Positions 34,493 through 42,347 of a stretch of 61,553 nucleotides of DNA are shown here, piece after piece. A model generated the notes under the pieces. That model saw only the letters and a list, made by a program, of their open reading frames with translations. It had not been told where the DNA came from and searched no databases. Positions within the stretch are counted from its first letter, which is position 1; each line of letters starts with the position of its first letter. A program made the translations under genes and the position numbers. Source of the stretch: Sphingomonas sp. SCN 67-18 (lineage in GTDB: Bacteria > Pseudomonadota > Alphaproteobacteria > Sphingomonadales > Sphingomonadaceae); contig NZ_MEFG01000008.1 in the NCBI RefSeq assembly GCF_001724715.1, positions 1 to 61,553 of the forward strand. Direction: 5' to 3'.

Positions 34493-36535
34493 TTATGCCG
34501 GATTGATTAGGATGTTGCCGACACGGTCCACCGTGCCGACGCAATCGGCCTCGATCAGCGTGGTCGAGTCCATTTCGATGACGATCGCGGGGCCGGCGAT
34601 CCGGTCTCCGGCGCGCAGCTTCGCGCGGTCGTAGATCACCGCGTCGCGCTCCTCGCCGTCCATCCACAGCCGGTGGTCGCGCAGCTTCGCGGCAACGGGA
34701 TCGCCATTGCCGGACGGCAGCGCCGCGGCCGGCAGGTCGGGCGTTGCGCCCAGCGCCACGGCGCGCAGGTTCACGATCTCGTGCGGGCTGTCCATGGTGA
34801 AGGTGAACAGCCGCTCATGCTCCACGTCGAAACGCGCGGTCAGCCCGGCGATGCCGTCGCGCCGCAGGATGTCCGGCTGGATGGTCATCGGCACCTCGAA
34901 GGCCTGGCCGGCATAGCGCAGGTCGATCTCGAACAGGATTTCGGGATCGCCGACATTCTCGCTCGCCAGTTCGGCCGCCACCTGCGCCGCCATGCTGGCA
35001 AGCACGGCCTGGATGTCCGCCTCGTCCGTATCGCGGGCAAGGCGCGAGAAGGAGCGGGCGGTTTCGGCGCGCATCCGGGTGGTCGCGTCGCCCAGCGCGC
35101 AGAGCACGCCGGGGGAGACGGGGGACACCGCCGGCCAGCTGCCCATCAGCCGGGCGACGGCATTGACATGCAGCGGGCCGGCGCCGCCGAACCCCATCAG
35201 CGCGAAATCGCGCGGATCATAGCCCTGCTGCACCGAAATCATCCGCAGCGCGCCGAACATATTCTCGTTGACGATATCGATGATGCCACGCGCCGCCTCG
35301 TGCAGGCCGATGCCGAGCGCATCGGCGATCGTCCCGACGGCCCGCTCCGCGCCCGCCCGGTCAAGGCTGAAGCTGCCGCCAAGCAGCGATTCCGGCAGAT
35401 AGCCGAGCACGACATTGGCGTCGGTCACGGTCGGCAGCGTGCCGCCCTTGCCATAGGCGACGGGGCCGGGCACGGCCCCTGCCGATTGCGGGCCGACGCG
35501 CAGCGCGCCGGTCAGCTCCGGCACATAGGCGATGGATCCTCCGCCCGCGCCCACCGTTTTCACGTCAAGCGAAGAGGCGCGCACGGAAAGATGGCCGACC
35601 TCGGTGGTTCGCACCCGGCGCGGCTCCAGATTCTCGATCAGCGCGACATCGGTCGAGGTGCCCCCGACATCGAGCGTCAGGATATTGCGCAGCCCGGCAT
35701 GGCGGCCGACCCAGAGCGCCCCGGCGACGCCCCCGGCGGGGCCGGACATCAGCAGCGAGACCGGCTGGTCCTCCGCCTTTTGCGACGACATCAGCCCGCC
35801 ATCGGAGCGGATCATGGCAAAGGTGCCCTTGATGCCGCGTTCCGCCAGCTTGCCCCGCAGGTTGCGGACATAGCGGCCGACGACAGGGCGCACGCTGGCG
35901 TTGGCGACGGTGGTGAGGGTCCGCTCATATTCCTGCATTTCGGGCAGGACCTCGTGGCTGAGCGAGATCAGCGCATCCGGCATGATCTCGCGCGCCAGTT
36001 CGCCGATCCGCTGCTCGTGCGCGCCGTTCAGATAGGCGTTCATCAGCGACACGGTGACGGCTTCGATGCCCGCATCCTTCAGCGCGTGCAGCGCGGCGCG
36101 CACCCCCGCCTCGTCGAGGGAGCGGACCTCCTCGCCTTGCGCGTTCAGCCGACCGCCGATCTCGAACGTGTCTTCCAGCGCGGCCAGCGGCTCGGGCTTG
36201 GGCCAGATGATCCAGCCCGCGAGCCCGCCGGGCACATAGCTCCGCGCGATCTGCAGGATCTGCCGATAGCCCTCGGTGACGATCAGGCCGACCCGCGCGC
36301 CCTTGCCCTCAAGCATCGCATTGGTGGCGACGGTGGTGCCGTGCAGGAAAAGCTCGATCTCCTCCGGCGCGATCCCGGCGGTCCGGCAGATCGCATCGAC
36401 GCCGGCCAGAATGCCTTCCGAACTGTCATGCGGAGTGGACGGCGTCTTGTCCCGCCACGACCGGCCGGACTGATCGTCGAACAGCAACAGATCCGTGAAC
36501 GTGCCGCCGACATCGACACCCAGACGATAACTCAT
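34493..36535 (-). CDS. hyuA: HyuA-type hydantoinase / 5-oxoprolinase subunit (ATP-binding)
   Basis: A 680-residue HyuA-family subunit with the acetate/sugar-kinase-like ATP fold: GVDVGGTFTDLLLFD near residue 6, HGTTVATNAMLEGKGARVGL, LTLDVGGTSTDVALI and GAGGGSIAYV. It phosphorylates the substrate so that the HyuB partner can hydrolyse or carboxylate it. The start is ATG 36535 (MSYRLGVD), overlapping the lyase stop by four bases. The longer open frame to 36808 is antisense-like noise. Domain order and length are normal for the family. Confidence 0.9.
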   Translation of the reverse strand: MSYRLGVDVGGTFTDLLLFDDQSGRSWRDKTPSTPHDSSEGILAGVDAICRTAGIAPEEIELFLHGTTVATNAMLEGKGARVGLIVTEGYRQILQIARSYVPGGLAGWIIWPKPEPLAALEDTFEIGGRLNAQGEEVRSLDEAGVRAALHALKDAGIEAVTVSLMNAYLNGAHEQRIGELAREIMPDALISLSHEVLPEMQEYERTLTTVANASVRPVVGRYVRNLRGKLAERGIKGTFAMIRSDGGLMSSQKAEDQPVSLLMSGPAGGVAGALWVGRHAGLRNILTLDVGGTSTDVALIENLEPRRVRTTEVGHLSVRASSLDVKTVGAGGGSIAYVPELTGALRVGPQSAGAVPGPVAYGKGGTLPTVTDANVVLGYLPESLLGGSFSLDRAGAERAVGTIADALGIGLHEAARGIIDIVNENMFGALRMISVQQGYDPRDFALMGFGGAGPLHVNAVARLMGSWPAVSPVSPGVLCALGDATTRMRAETARSFSRLARDTDEADIQAVLASMAAQVAAELASENVGDPEILFEIDLRYAGQAFEVPMTIQPDILRRDGIAGLTARFDVEHERLFTFTMDSPHEIVNLRAVALGATPDLPAAALPSGNGDPVAAKLRDHRLWMDGEERDAVIYDRAKLRAGDRIAGPAIVIEMDSTTLIEADCVGTVDRVGNILINPA

Positions 36536-37473
36536 CCCGCTTTCACTCCCACGGTGGCCGCATTGCCCGGAAACATACCGGCACGGCCCAGCATGGCCGG
36601 CAGGGATTTGCCCATGACGCCCCCCAGCCAGGCGCTGGCGGCGAGGGCGCGATCGATGGTGAGGCCGGTCCATATGCCGGATCGTTCGAGCATGTAGAGC
36701 ACGTCCTCGGTCGGCACGTTGCCGCTGGCGCCGGGCGCGAACGGGCAGCCGCCCAGGCCGCCCAGCGAAGCATCGACGATCGAGACGCCGCCGGAAACGG
36801 CCGCCCACACATTGGCGATGCCGGTGTTGCGCGTGTTGTGGAAATGGACCCGCACCGGCGTTGGCGCGATGGCGGCGCGCACCATCCTTACCAGCCGCGA
36901 AACCTGCGCCGGCGTCGCCACGCCGATGGTGTCGGCCAGCGCGATCTCCCGCGCCCCGTTTTCCGCCGCGCGCACCGCCATGCCGACAATATGTTCGGCC
37001 GGCACGTCGCCTTCGAAGGGGCAGCCGAAGGCGGCGGCGATGGTGACGGAAGCGGAGCGTCCGGACGCTTTCGCCAGCGCCACGATATCGCGGGCGACAT
37101 CCACCGATTCCGCGCAGCTCTGCCCCTGGTTGCGCATCGCGAAACTGTCGGTGGAGACGCAGACCGCGCCCACTTCGTCCAGCCCAGCCGCAATCGCCCG
37201 CTCGGCACCCCGCATGTTGAGCGCCAGGCCGATATAGGTCACGTCGGCGCGCTGGGGCAGGCCGGCGACCACCGCTTCCGCATCGGCCATTTGCGGCACC
37301 CGGCGCGGGTTGACGAAGCTGGTTACCTCTATCCGCCGCGCGCCGTAATCGATCGCCCGTTCGACGAGGGCGATCTTGTCCGCGGTCGAGACGAGATACG
37401 CCTCATTCTGCAGTCCGTCGCGCGGGCCGACTTCGACGATCTCGACCGCCTTCGGGCAATTTCCCTGGTCCAT
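36532..37473 (-). CDS. hydroxymethylglutaryl-CoA lyase-like enzyme
   Basis: A 313-residue TIM-barrel enzyme of the HMGL-like family. Metal and catalytic residues are R18-D19 (EVGPRDGLQNE), H210 and H212 (VHFHNT) and the lid cysteine C243 (GGLGGCPFAPGASGN), so the true lyase signature is complete. HMG-CoA lyases split a 3-hydroxy-3-methyl acyl-CoA into acetyl-CoA and a keto acid. In this operon the natural substrate may be a different branched hydroxyacyl-CoA made by the CoA-transferase. The start is ATG 37473, ten bases after the small upstream gene. Confidence 0.9.
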   Translation of the reverse strand: MDQGNCPKAVEIVEVGPRDGLQNEAYLVSTADKIALVERAIDYGARRIEVTSFVNPRRVPQMADAEAVVAGLPQRADVTYIGLALNMRGAERAIAAGLDEVGAVCVSTDSFAMRNQGQSCAESVDVARDIVALAKASGRSASVTIAAAFGCPFEGDVPAEHIVGMAVRAAENGAREIALADTIGVATPAQVSRLVRMVRAAIAPTPVRVHFHNTRNTGIANVWAAVSGGVSIVDASLGGLGGCPFAPGASGNVPTEDVLYMLERSGIWTGLTIDRALAASAWLGGVMGKSLPAMLGRAGMFPGNAATVGVKAG

Positions 37474-37483
37474 GCCGCGTCTT

Positions 37484-37825
37484 CTAGCCGGCGACCGCCG
37501 CGATGGCGGCGTCATAATCCGCATTTTCGGCCTGGGCGGACAGCCCTTCCACTTCCTGATGGACGCAGCGCAGCACCACGTCGAGAAACAGATCGCGCCG
37601 CCGGTCGCGCTCCGCGCGCACTGCCGCATCGGGCACATAGGCGTCGACCGCCGCCGGGCCGAACGGCTGGCCGCGCTCCGCCAGCCGCTCGATGCTGTCC
37701 AGCCGGTCACGCAGCACCGAGACTTCCCCCGCCAGCGCGAGCGTGATCGACAGGGCCTTTTCGACGGCCGGGTCCTCGAAATAGCGGGGGCGCTGACCCT
37801 TTGCCTTCTTATGCAACGTCGTCAT
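37484..37825 (-). CDS. conserved small protein of unknown function
   Basis: A 113-residue soluble protein I do not recognise. It has a basic N-terminus (HKKAKGQRPRYFEDPAVEKA), then two charged, probably helical segments (LALAGEVSVLRDRLDSIERLAE and RRDLFLDVVLRCVHQEVEGL) with spacing that would allow a coiled coil. There are no Cys/His metal motifs, signal peptide or membrane segment. It starts four bases after the methyltransferase stop and ends ten bases before the lyase start. It is therefore a true operon member, possibly an accessory subunit of the methyltransferase or of the HyuAB enzyme. Confidence 0.75.
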   Translation of the reverse strand: MTTLHKKAKGQRPRYFEDPAVEKALSITLALAGEVSVLRDRLDSIERLAERGQPFGPAAVDAYVPDAAVRAERDRRRDLFLDVVLRCVHQEVEGLSAQAENADYDAAIAAVAG

Positions 37826-37829
37826 GGCG

Positions 37830-38975
37830 TTATTTCACTCCTCCCCAGACGTACCACATGCCGCCGCCGCCGAAATCGCCGCCCTGGAACACGCGGGTCC
37901 GTTCCGCCTCGGCCGCGTCGAACGCGCTCGGCTGCACGCCTTCAAACATCGCGTCGGGGTCGAACCCGGTTTCCGCGCCGATGGCGCGGGGGTCGATTTC
38001 GTGGCTGGCTTCCCAGAAAGGCTCGTTATTATTGCGCGTATCCCAATCCAGCATGAAGGCGTCGAACGGCTCCAGATCGCGATAGGGCGGGGTTTCCGCG
38101 TGGATCACCACGCCGCCGGGGCGGAGCAGGCGGTGGCATTCGCGCATGATGGCGCGGATCGCGTCGTGGCTGGTCTCATGCACCAATATATGGCTGACGA
38201 TCAGGTCGAAGCTGCCATCCTCGAAATCGGTATGTTCCGCGTTCTGCTGGCTGAAGTGCACGGCCTTGCCGAGCGATTCCGCGCGGGCATGGGCATAGCG
38301 CAGCACCGGCGCGCCGACGTCGATCGCGTGGACCTCCGCCCCCGGATAGGCATCGACATAGGGCACGGTGGAATGGCCGACCGTGCAGCCCATATCGAGA
38401 ATGCGGCGCGGCGCGAGATCGGGGAAATGCGCCTTGAGATAGGCGATGGCGGTATCGCCGATGTCCGAATTGAACGGCCCCATCCGCCCCATCGCGTATA
38501 TATAGACCGCGCGGTCGTAGACGGCGCCGTTGGCCAGATCGTCCGGCGCGAATTCGGTGTGATAGCCGCCGGGCATGCAGTGAATGTCGACGTGCCGGTG
38601 ATAGCGGGGAATCTCCAGATCCGGGTTCAGCCGCAGCGACCCGCCGGCGCTCTTCACCGCCTTGCCGCGCCCCATCAGCGTCTCATGCTCGCGCTCGACC
38701 GGGATCTGCGTGGATTTCCACATCATCTCCTGGCTGTTGCGCTGCAACGACGACCAGAAGCGGAAAAAGGGATCGTGGGAGAGGGTGCGGCGGACATCCT
38801 TGCGATCGCCGCCGGTCTCGCCATGCGCCTGCCAGGCCATGCGGTTGCCTGGCGCCACCTTGCTCGCCAGATGCAGCTTGAAGCTTTTCACATATTCCTG
38901 GCGCGCCCGGTCATCGGCTTCGAGTCGCGGCAGCAGGCCATGATCGAACTGCGTTTTGACGTCTAATGTATCCAT
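37830..38975 (-). CDS. SAM-dependent methyltransferase with long N-terminal extension
   Basis: A 381-residue protein. The C-terminal half is a class I methyltransferase: motif I ILDMGCTVGHS near residue 192, the acidic residue after strand 2 (VHAIDVGAP), FDLIVSHILVHE, then LRPGGVVIHAE. The first ~185 residues match no domain I know and are rich in His, Arg and aromatics. The start chosen is ATG 38975 (MDTLDVKTQ), because a GGGAGAG site is properly spaced from it and abuts the alternative ATG 38981. It is the first gene of the eight-gene operon, so it may carry out or reverse a methylation at the pathway entry. Confidence 0.85.
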   Translation of the reverse strand: MDTLDVKTQFDHGLLPRLEADDRARQEYVKSFKLHLASKVAPGNRMAWQAHGETGGDRKDVRRTLSHDPFFRFWSSLQRNSQEMMWKSTQIPVEREHETLMGRGKAVKSAGGSLRLNPDLEIPRYHRHVDIHCMPGGYHTEFAPDDLANGAVYDRAVYIYAMGRMGPFNSDIGDTAIAYLKAHFPDLAPRRILDMGCTVGHSTVPYVDAYPGAEVHAIDVGAPVLRYAHARAESLGKAVHFSQQNAEHTDFEDGSFDLIVSHILVHETSHDAIRAIMRECHRLLRPGGVVIHAETPPYRDLEPFDAFMLDWDTRNNNEPFWEASHEIDPRAIGAETGFDPDAMFEGVQPSAFDAAEAERTRVFQGGDFGGGGMWYVWGGVK

Positions 38976-39051
38976 GAACATCTCTCCCAGCCTCTTTCCG
39001 GGCGCATCCATCATGCGGAGTGGTATCTCGTTCGTCAAGCGACGGCGAAAA

Positions 39052-39161
39052 ATATGTACACAAACACAAGCGCGCTCCGTCCACGATGCGTGCGATATTC
39101 GCGATAATAGTTGACAGCACATCAGGAACCTGCTCCGTTCCGCCCATAAATGTGTACATAT
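39052..39161. promoter_or_regulatory. two inverted copies of TGTGTACATAT in the divergent catabolic promoter
   Basis: ATATGTACACA (39052-39062) and its exact reverse complement TGTGTACATAT (39151-39161) face each other ~90 bases apart between the methyltransferase and TBDR starts. Each has a TGTACA palindromic core of the GT...AC type bound by FCD-GntR regulators. A TTGACA hexamer at 39111-39116 lies between them. Confidence 0.65.
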
Positions 39162-39202
39162 AGGCCGATCGCCAGAATATGGCGGCCATGGGAGGGTGAG
39201 CG

Positions 39203-41674
39203 ATGCACAAGCGGTTCCGGGCATTTTTGTATACGACTGCGGCGAGCGCCATCGCCTGTTCCAGCGCCCACGCGCAGACCGCCGACAACGACGCCGCGCC
39301 CGCGGGCGCGGCCGCCGTTGCGGTTGAGGACATCATCGTCACCGCGCGGCGCGGCAACGAACTGCTTCAGGACGTGCCCGCCAGCATCACCGTGTTCACT
39401 GAAAAGGCGCTGCAGCAATCCGGCGTCACCGACACGCAGGAACTGGCCAATCTGACCGCGGGCGTGACGATCGTCACCAGCACGGCCGAGGCGGGCGACA
39501 CCCAGGTCAATATTCGCGGCCTCAACGGTGCGCGCGACGCGGAGAACAATGTCGCGCTGGTGGTGGACGGCATCCTCAAGACCAACACCGCGCAGCTCAA
39601 CCAGATTCAGGGCCGGCTGGTGCAGGCGGAAGTCCTGAAAGGGCCGCAGGGCGCATATTATGGCCGCAACGCCGCGGCCGGCGCCATCGTCCTCACCACC
39701 AAGAAGCCCGGCAACGCCCTGGAAGTGTGGGGCGAGGGCGGCATCGGCGAGAACAGCCTGTTCTACGGGCGCGGTTCGCTGAGCGGGCCGGTCACCGATA
39801 CTCTCGGCTTCGTCCTGTTCGGTGATTACAAGAAAACGGACGGATCGTACCGCAACACCGGCCCCGACGCGCATTCCGCCGGGGCGACGGTGGATCGCTT
39901 CATGGGCTATAATATCGGCGGCCGCCTCTATGCGGAAAGCGGGCCGCTCACGCTGGACGCCAAGGCGCGCTACGGCAAGATCGACGCGGCCGGCCTTTCC
40001 TTCGACGTGGCCTTCCAGCTGCCCGGCTTCGCCGCCGCGCTGGGCAACCCCCTTTTCAACGAGGACGTCAACCGCCGCAATTTCTCGTTCATCGGCAACA
40101 TCCGGCCCGACAATAATCAGAAGACGGTCGAGGCGTCGCTGCGCGCCGTCTATGATTTCGGCGGCACGACCCTGACCGGCTGGATCCTCTATTCCGACGT
40201 GGATCAGGACCTGCTGGCCGATTCCACTTCCGCGTCGCTCAACCGCTTTGCCAGCCAGCCTTCCTGCCGGGCGACGACGGCGGCCCTGTTCAACGCCGGC
40301 TTCGTGCTGCCCTCGCCGCAGTTTCTGGGGCCGACGCCGGAAGCCTCGCTGTTCGGGCCGTTCGGCCCCACCACCTGCGACGGCATCCAGTATCAGGTGC
40401 GCGAGCAGAAGGACATTTCGGCCGAACTGCGGCTGGCCTCGTCCGGCGACGCGCGCTTCGACTGGTCTCTGGGCGCATATTATCTGCACATTGACCGGCA
40501 TACCGGCGTGGCCATCAACGACGATCAGGGCGCACCGGCGCAGCTGCGGCTCTACACGCCGGCGGGCAGCCCCAACCCCACGTCGCTGCTGTTCGACGAT
40601 CAGTTCACCACTAACGTCTATGCCGGTTTCGGATCGGCGGATTATGAGGTGAGCGACACGCTCGACATTTCGGCCGCGCTGCGCTTCGACCGCGAGGAGC
40701 GCCGGGTGGACAATCTGGTTCCGGACGTGCTCGATCCCGCCACCGGCCAGCCGATCAACCCCGGCTTCGCGCTGGGGCCGATCGCCTCCAAGAAGCGGGT
40801 CTATGAGCAGCTGCAGCCGAAGATCAGCGTCGCCTGGACGCCGTCGCGGCAATTCACGCTGTTCGGCAACTGGGGCATCGGCTTCAAGGCCGGCGGCTTC
40901 AACCAGCAGGGCAGCAACGCGGTCATCAACGCCAATTTCAACACGCCGCTCGGCTCCAACCTGAAGATCGAGGACGAATATCGCAAGGAACGCTCCAGCG
41001 CGTTCGAAGCCGGCTTCAAGCTGTCGGCGCTGGACAGCCGCTTCTCGCTGGAGGGGTCGGCCTATTACACCCGCGTCACCGACATGCAGTTCTTCGAATT
41101 CTTCACCGGCGGCTTCGGGCTGCTGCGGGTCGTCTCCAACATCGACCGCGTCGACCTGAAGGGTTTTGAGGCCAGCGCCAATTTCCGCCTGGTCGACGGG
41201 TGGACGATGTTCGCGTCCGGCAACGTCACCGACAGCAAGATCAAGGCGAACGCGACCCGGCCCGATACGGTGGGCAACAAATCCCCCTACACCGCCGATT
41301 ATACACTGAACCTGGGCACCCAGATGGTCGCGCCGCTGCGCGACGACCTGGATATCGTCTTCCGGGCGGATTATCGCATCACCGGGCCGACCTGGTTCAG
41401 CACGGTGCAGGACCAGGATCGCCGGACGATCTTTGACCTCGTCTTCCCCGGGCTGGGCACGGCCAATTACAAGCTGACCCGCCGTGACGCCTTCGGCATC
41501 CTCAATCTGCGCGCCGGGGTGCAGGGCAAGGGATGGTCGCTGACCGTCTTCGCCGACAATGCGCTCAACCGCGAGAACATCGCCGAGGTTATCCCGGCTC
41601 CGGAATTCGGCGGCTCCTTCGTCGCGCCCGGCGCGTTGCGGACGGTGGGCGTGCAGGTGGGGATCGACTTCTAG
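39203..41674 (+). CDS. TonB-dependent receptor of the HyuAB catabolic cluster
   Basis: An 823-residue outer-membrane receptor. It has a signal peptide (RFRAFLYTTAASAIACSSAHAQ), a TonB box VEDIIVTARR (~41), a plug with LLQDVPASITVFTEKAL, VNIRGLNGARD and VLKGPQGAYYGRNAAAGAI, and a barrel ending in TVGVQVGIDF. GGGAGGGTGAG precedes ATG 39203. It is divergent from the eight-gene operon and followed by RidA, so it probably brings the pathway substrate across the outer membrane. The plug style is the common sphingomonad type seen with small aromatic or terpenoid-like substrates, but it does not fix the ligand. Confidence 0.93.
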   Translation: MHKRFRAFLYTTAASAIACSSAHAQTADNDAAPAGAAAVAVEDIIVTARRGNELLQDVPASITVFTEKALQQSGVTDTQELANLTAGVTIVTSTAEAGDTQVNIRGLNGARDAENNVALVVDGILKTNTAQLNQIQGRLVQAEVLKGPQGAYYGRNAAAGAIVLTTKKPGNALEVWGEGGIGENSLFYGRGSLSGPVTDTLGFVLFGDYKKTDGSYRNTGPDAHSAGATVDRFMGYNIGGRLYAESGPLTLDAKARYGKIDAAGLSFDVAFQLPGFAAALGNPLFNEDVNRRNFSFIGNIRPDNNQKTVEASLRAVYDFGGTTLTGWILYSDVDQDLLADSTSASLNRFASQPSCRATTAALFNAGFVLPSPQFLGPTPEASLFGPFGPTTCDGIQYQVREQKDISAELRLASSGDARFDWSLGAYYLHIDRHTGVAINDDQGAPAQLRLYTPAGSPNPTSLLFDDQFTTNVYAGFGSADYEVSDTLDISAALRFDREERRVDNLVPDVLDPATGQPINPGFALGPIASKKRVYEQLQPKISVAWTPSRQFTLFGNWGIGFKAGGFNQQGSNAVINANFNTPLGSNLKIEDEYRKERSSAFEAGFKLSALDSRFSLEGSAYYTRVTDMQFFEFFTGGFGLLRVVSNIDRVDLKGFEASANFRLVDGWTMFASGNVTDSKIKANATRPDTVGNKSPYTADYTLNLGTQMVAPLRDDLDIVFRADYRITGPTWFSTVQDQDRRTIFDLVFPGLGTANYKLTRRDAFGILNLRAGVQGKGWSLTVFADNALNRENIAEVIPAPEFGGSFVAPGALRTVGVQVGIDF

Positions 41675-41721
41675 GGGGAGCCGCGCCGGAAGGGCGCGCC
41701 CCGCAGGCCGGAGGGACAGGC

Positions 41722-42132
41722 ATGGCGAACCCTGAGGTGCGGCGGATCAGGACCGATCCCGATCCCTTCGAGCCCTTCTGCCTGTCCCAGGGCTTCAGGA
41801 TCGGCGATCTCATCATCCTCTCTGGCCAGGCGGCGATGACGGCGGAGGGCGCCATTGTCGGCGCCGGCGATTTCGACGCGCAGGCCGAGCAGACGTTCCG
41901 CAATATCGAGACGCTGCTCGCCGCCGCCGGTGCGACCATGGCCGATATCGTCAAGGTGACGATCTACCTGACCGACATGGCGCATTTCCCGAAGATCGTC
42001 GATCTTCGCCGGAAATGGTTCTCAGCGCCCTACCCGGCCGACACCATCGTCGAAGTCCGCGCGCTCGCCCTGCCCGAACTGATGATCGAGATCGAGGCGA
42101 CAGCCATCGCAGGCGCCCGCAAGATCGGCTGA
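41722..42132 (+). CDS. RidA family protein (reactive imine/enamine deaminase fold)
   Basis: A 136-residue YjgF/YER057c/UK114 protein: LIILSGQAAMTAEGAIVG, FDAQAEQTFRNIETLLAAAGATMADIVKVTIYLTD and VRALALPELMIEIEATA with the conserved Arg. Family members hydrolyse reactive imines or act as amidases in catabolic operons. It follows the TBDR by 47 bases and has a GGAGGGA ribosome site. In this cluster it may process an imine or enamine product of nitrogen-containing ring breakdown. Confidence 0.92.
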   Translation: MANPEVRRIRTDPDPFEPFCLSQGFRIGDLIILSGQAAMTAEGAIVGAGDFDAQAEQTFRNIETLLAAAGATMADIVKVTIYLTDMAHFPKIVDLRRKWFSAPYPADTIVEVRALALPELMIEIEATAIAGARKIG

Positions 42133-42216
42133 ACCCGTCACCGGGGGGCAAAGTCATGGCGCTTGCGGGGGCAAACTCGAAAATCAGGCCGAGCAAAAAC
42201 GGCTGATGTCCGCCGC

Positions 42217-42291
42217 TGGTGACCCCTACGGGAATCGAACCCGTGTTTCAGCCGTGAAAGGGCCGCGTCCTAACCGCTAGACGAAGGGGCC
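42217..42291 (-). tRNA. tRNA-Glu (anticodon TTC)
   Basis: The reverse strand reads GGCCCCTTCGTCTAG..., an anticodon stem-loop CCCTTTCACGG with TTC, a T-arm ACGGGTTCGATTCCCGT and a 3' end GGGGTCA with encoded CCA. The 7-bp acceptor stem GGCCCCT/AGGGGTC (with one wobble) is intact and all arms pair. It marks the border between the accessory cluster on the left and housekeeping genes on the right. Confidence 0.95.
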
Positions 42292-42347
42292 TCGCGAGAG
42301 GCGTCGCGACTATTCGGTTCGGGCGGGAAGGTCAAGGCGTCTGCGCA

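Noticed and set aside
42133-42347. Second island boundary at tRNA-Glu
   Set aside because: The tRNA is complete, there is no nearby integrase and no duplicated 3' end was seen on the left; the accessory cluster may simply border a tRNA.
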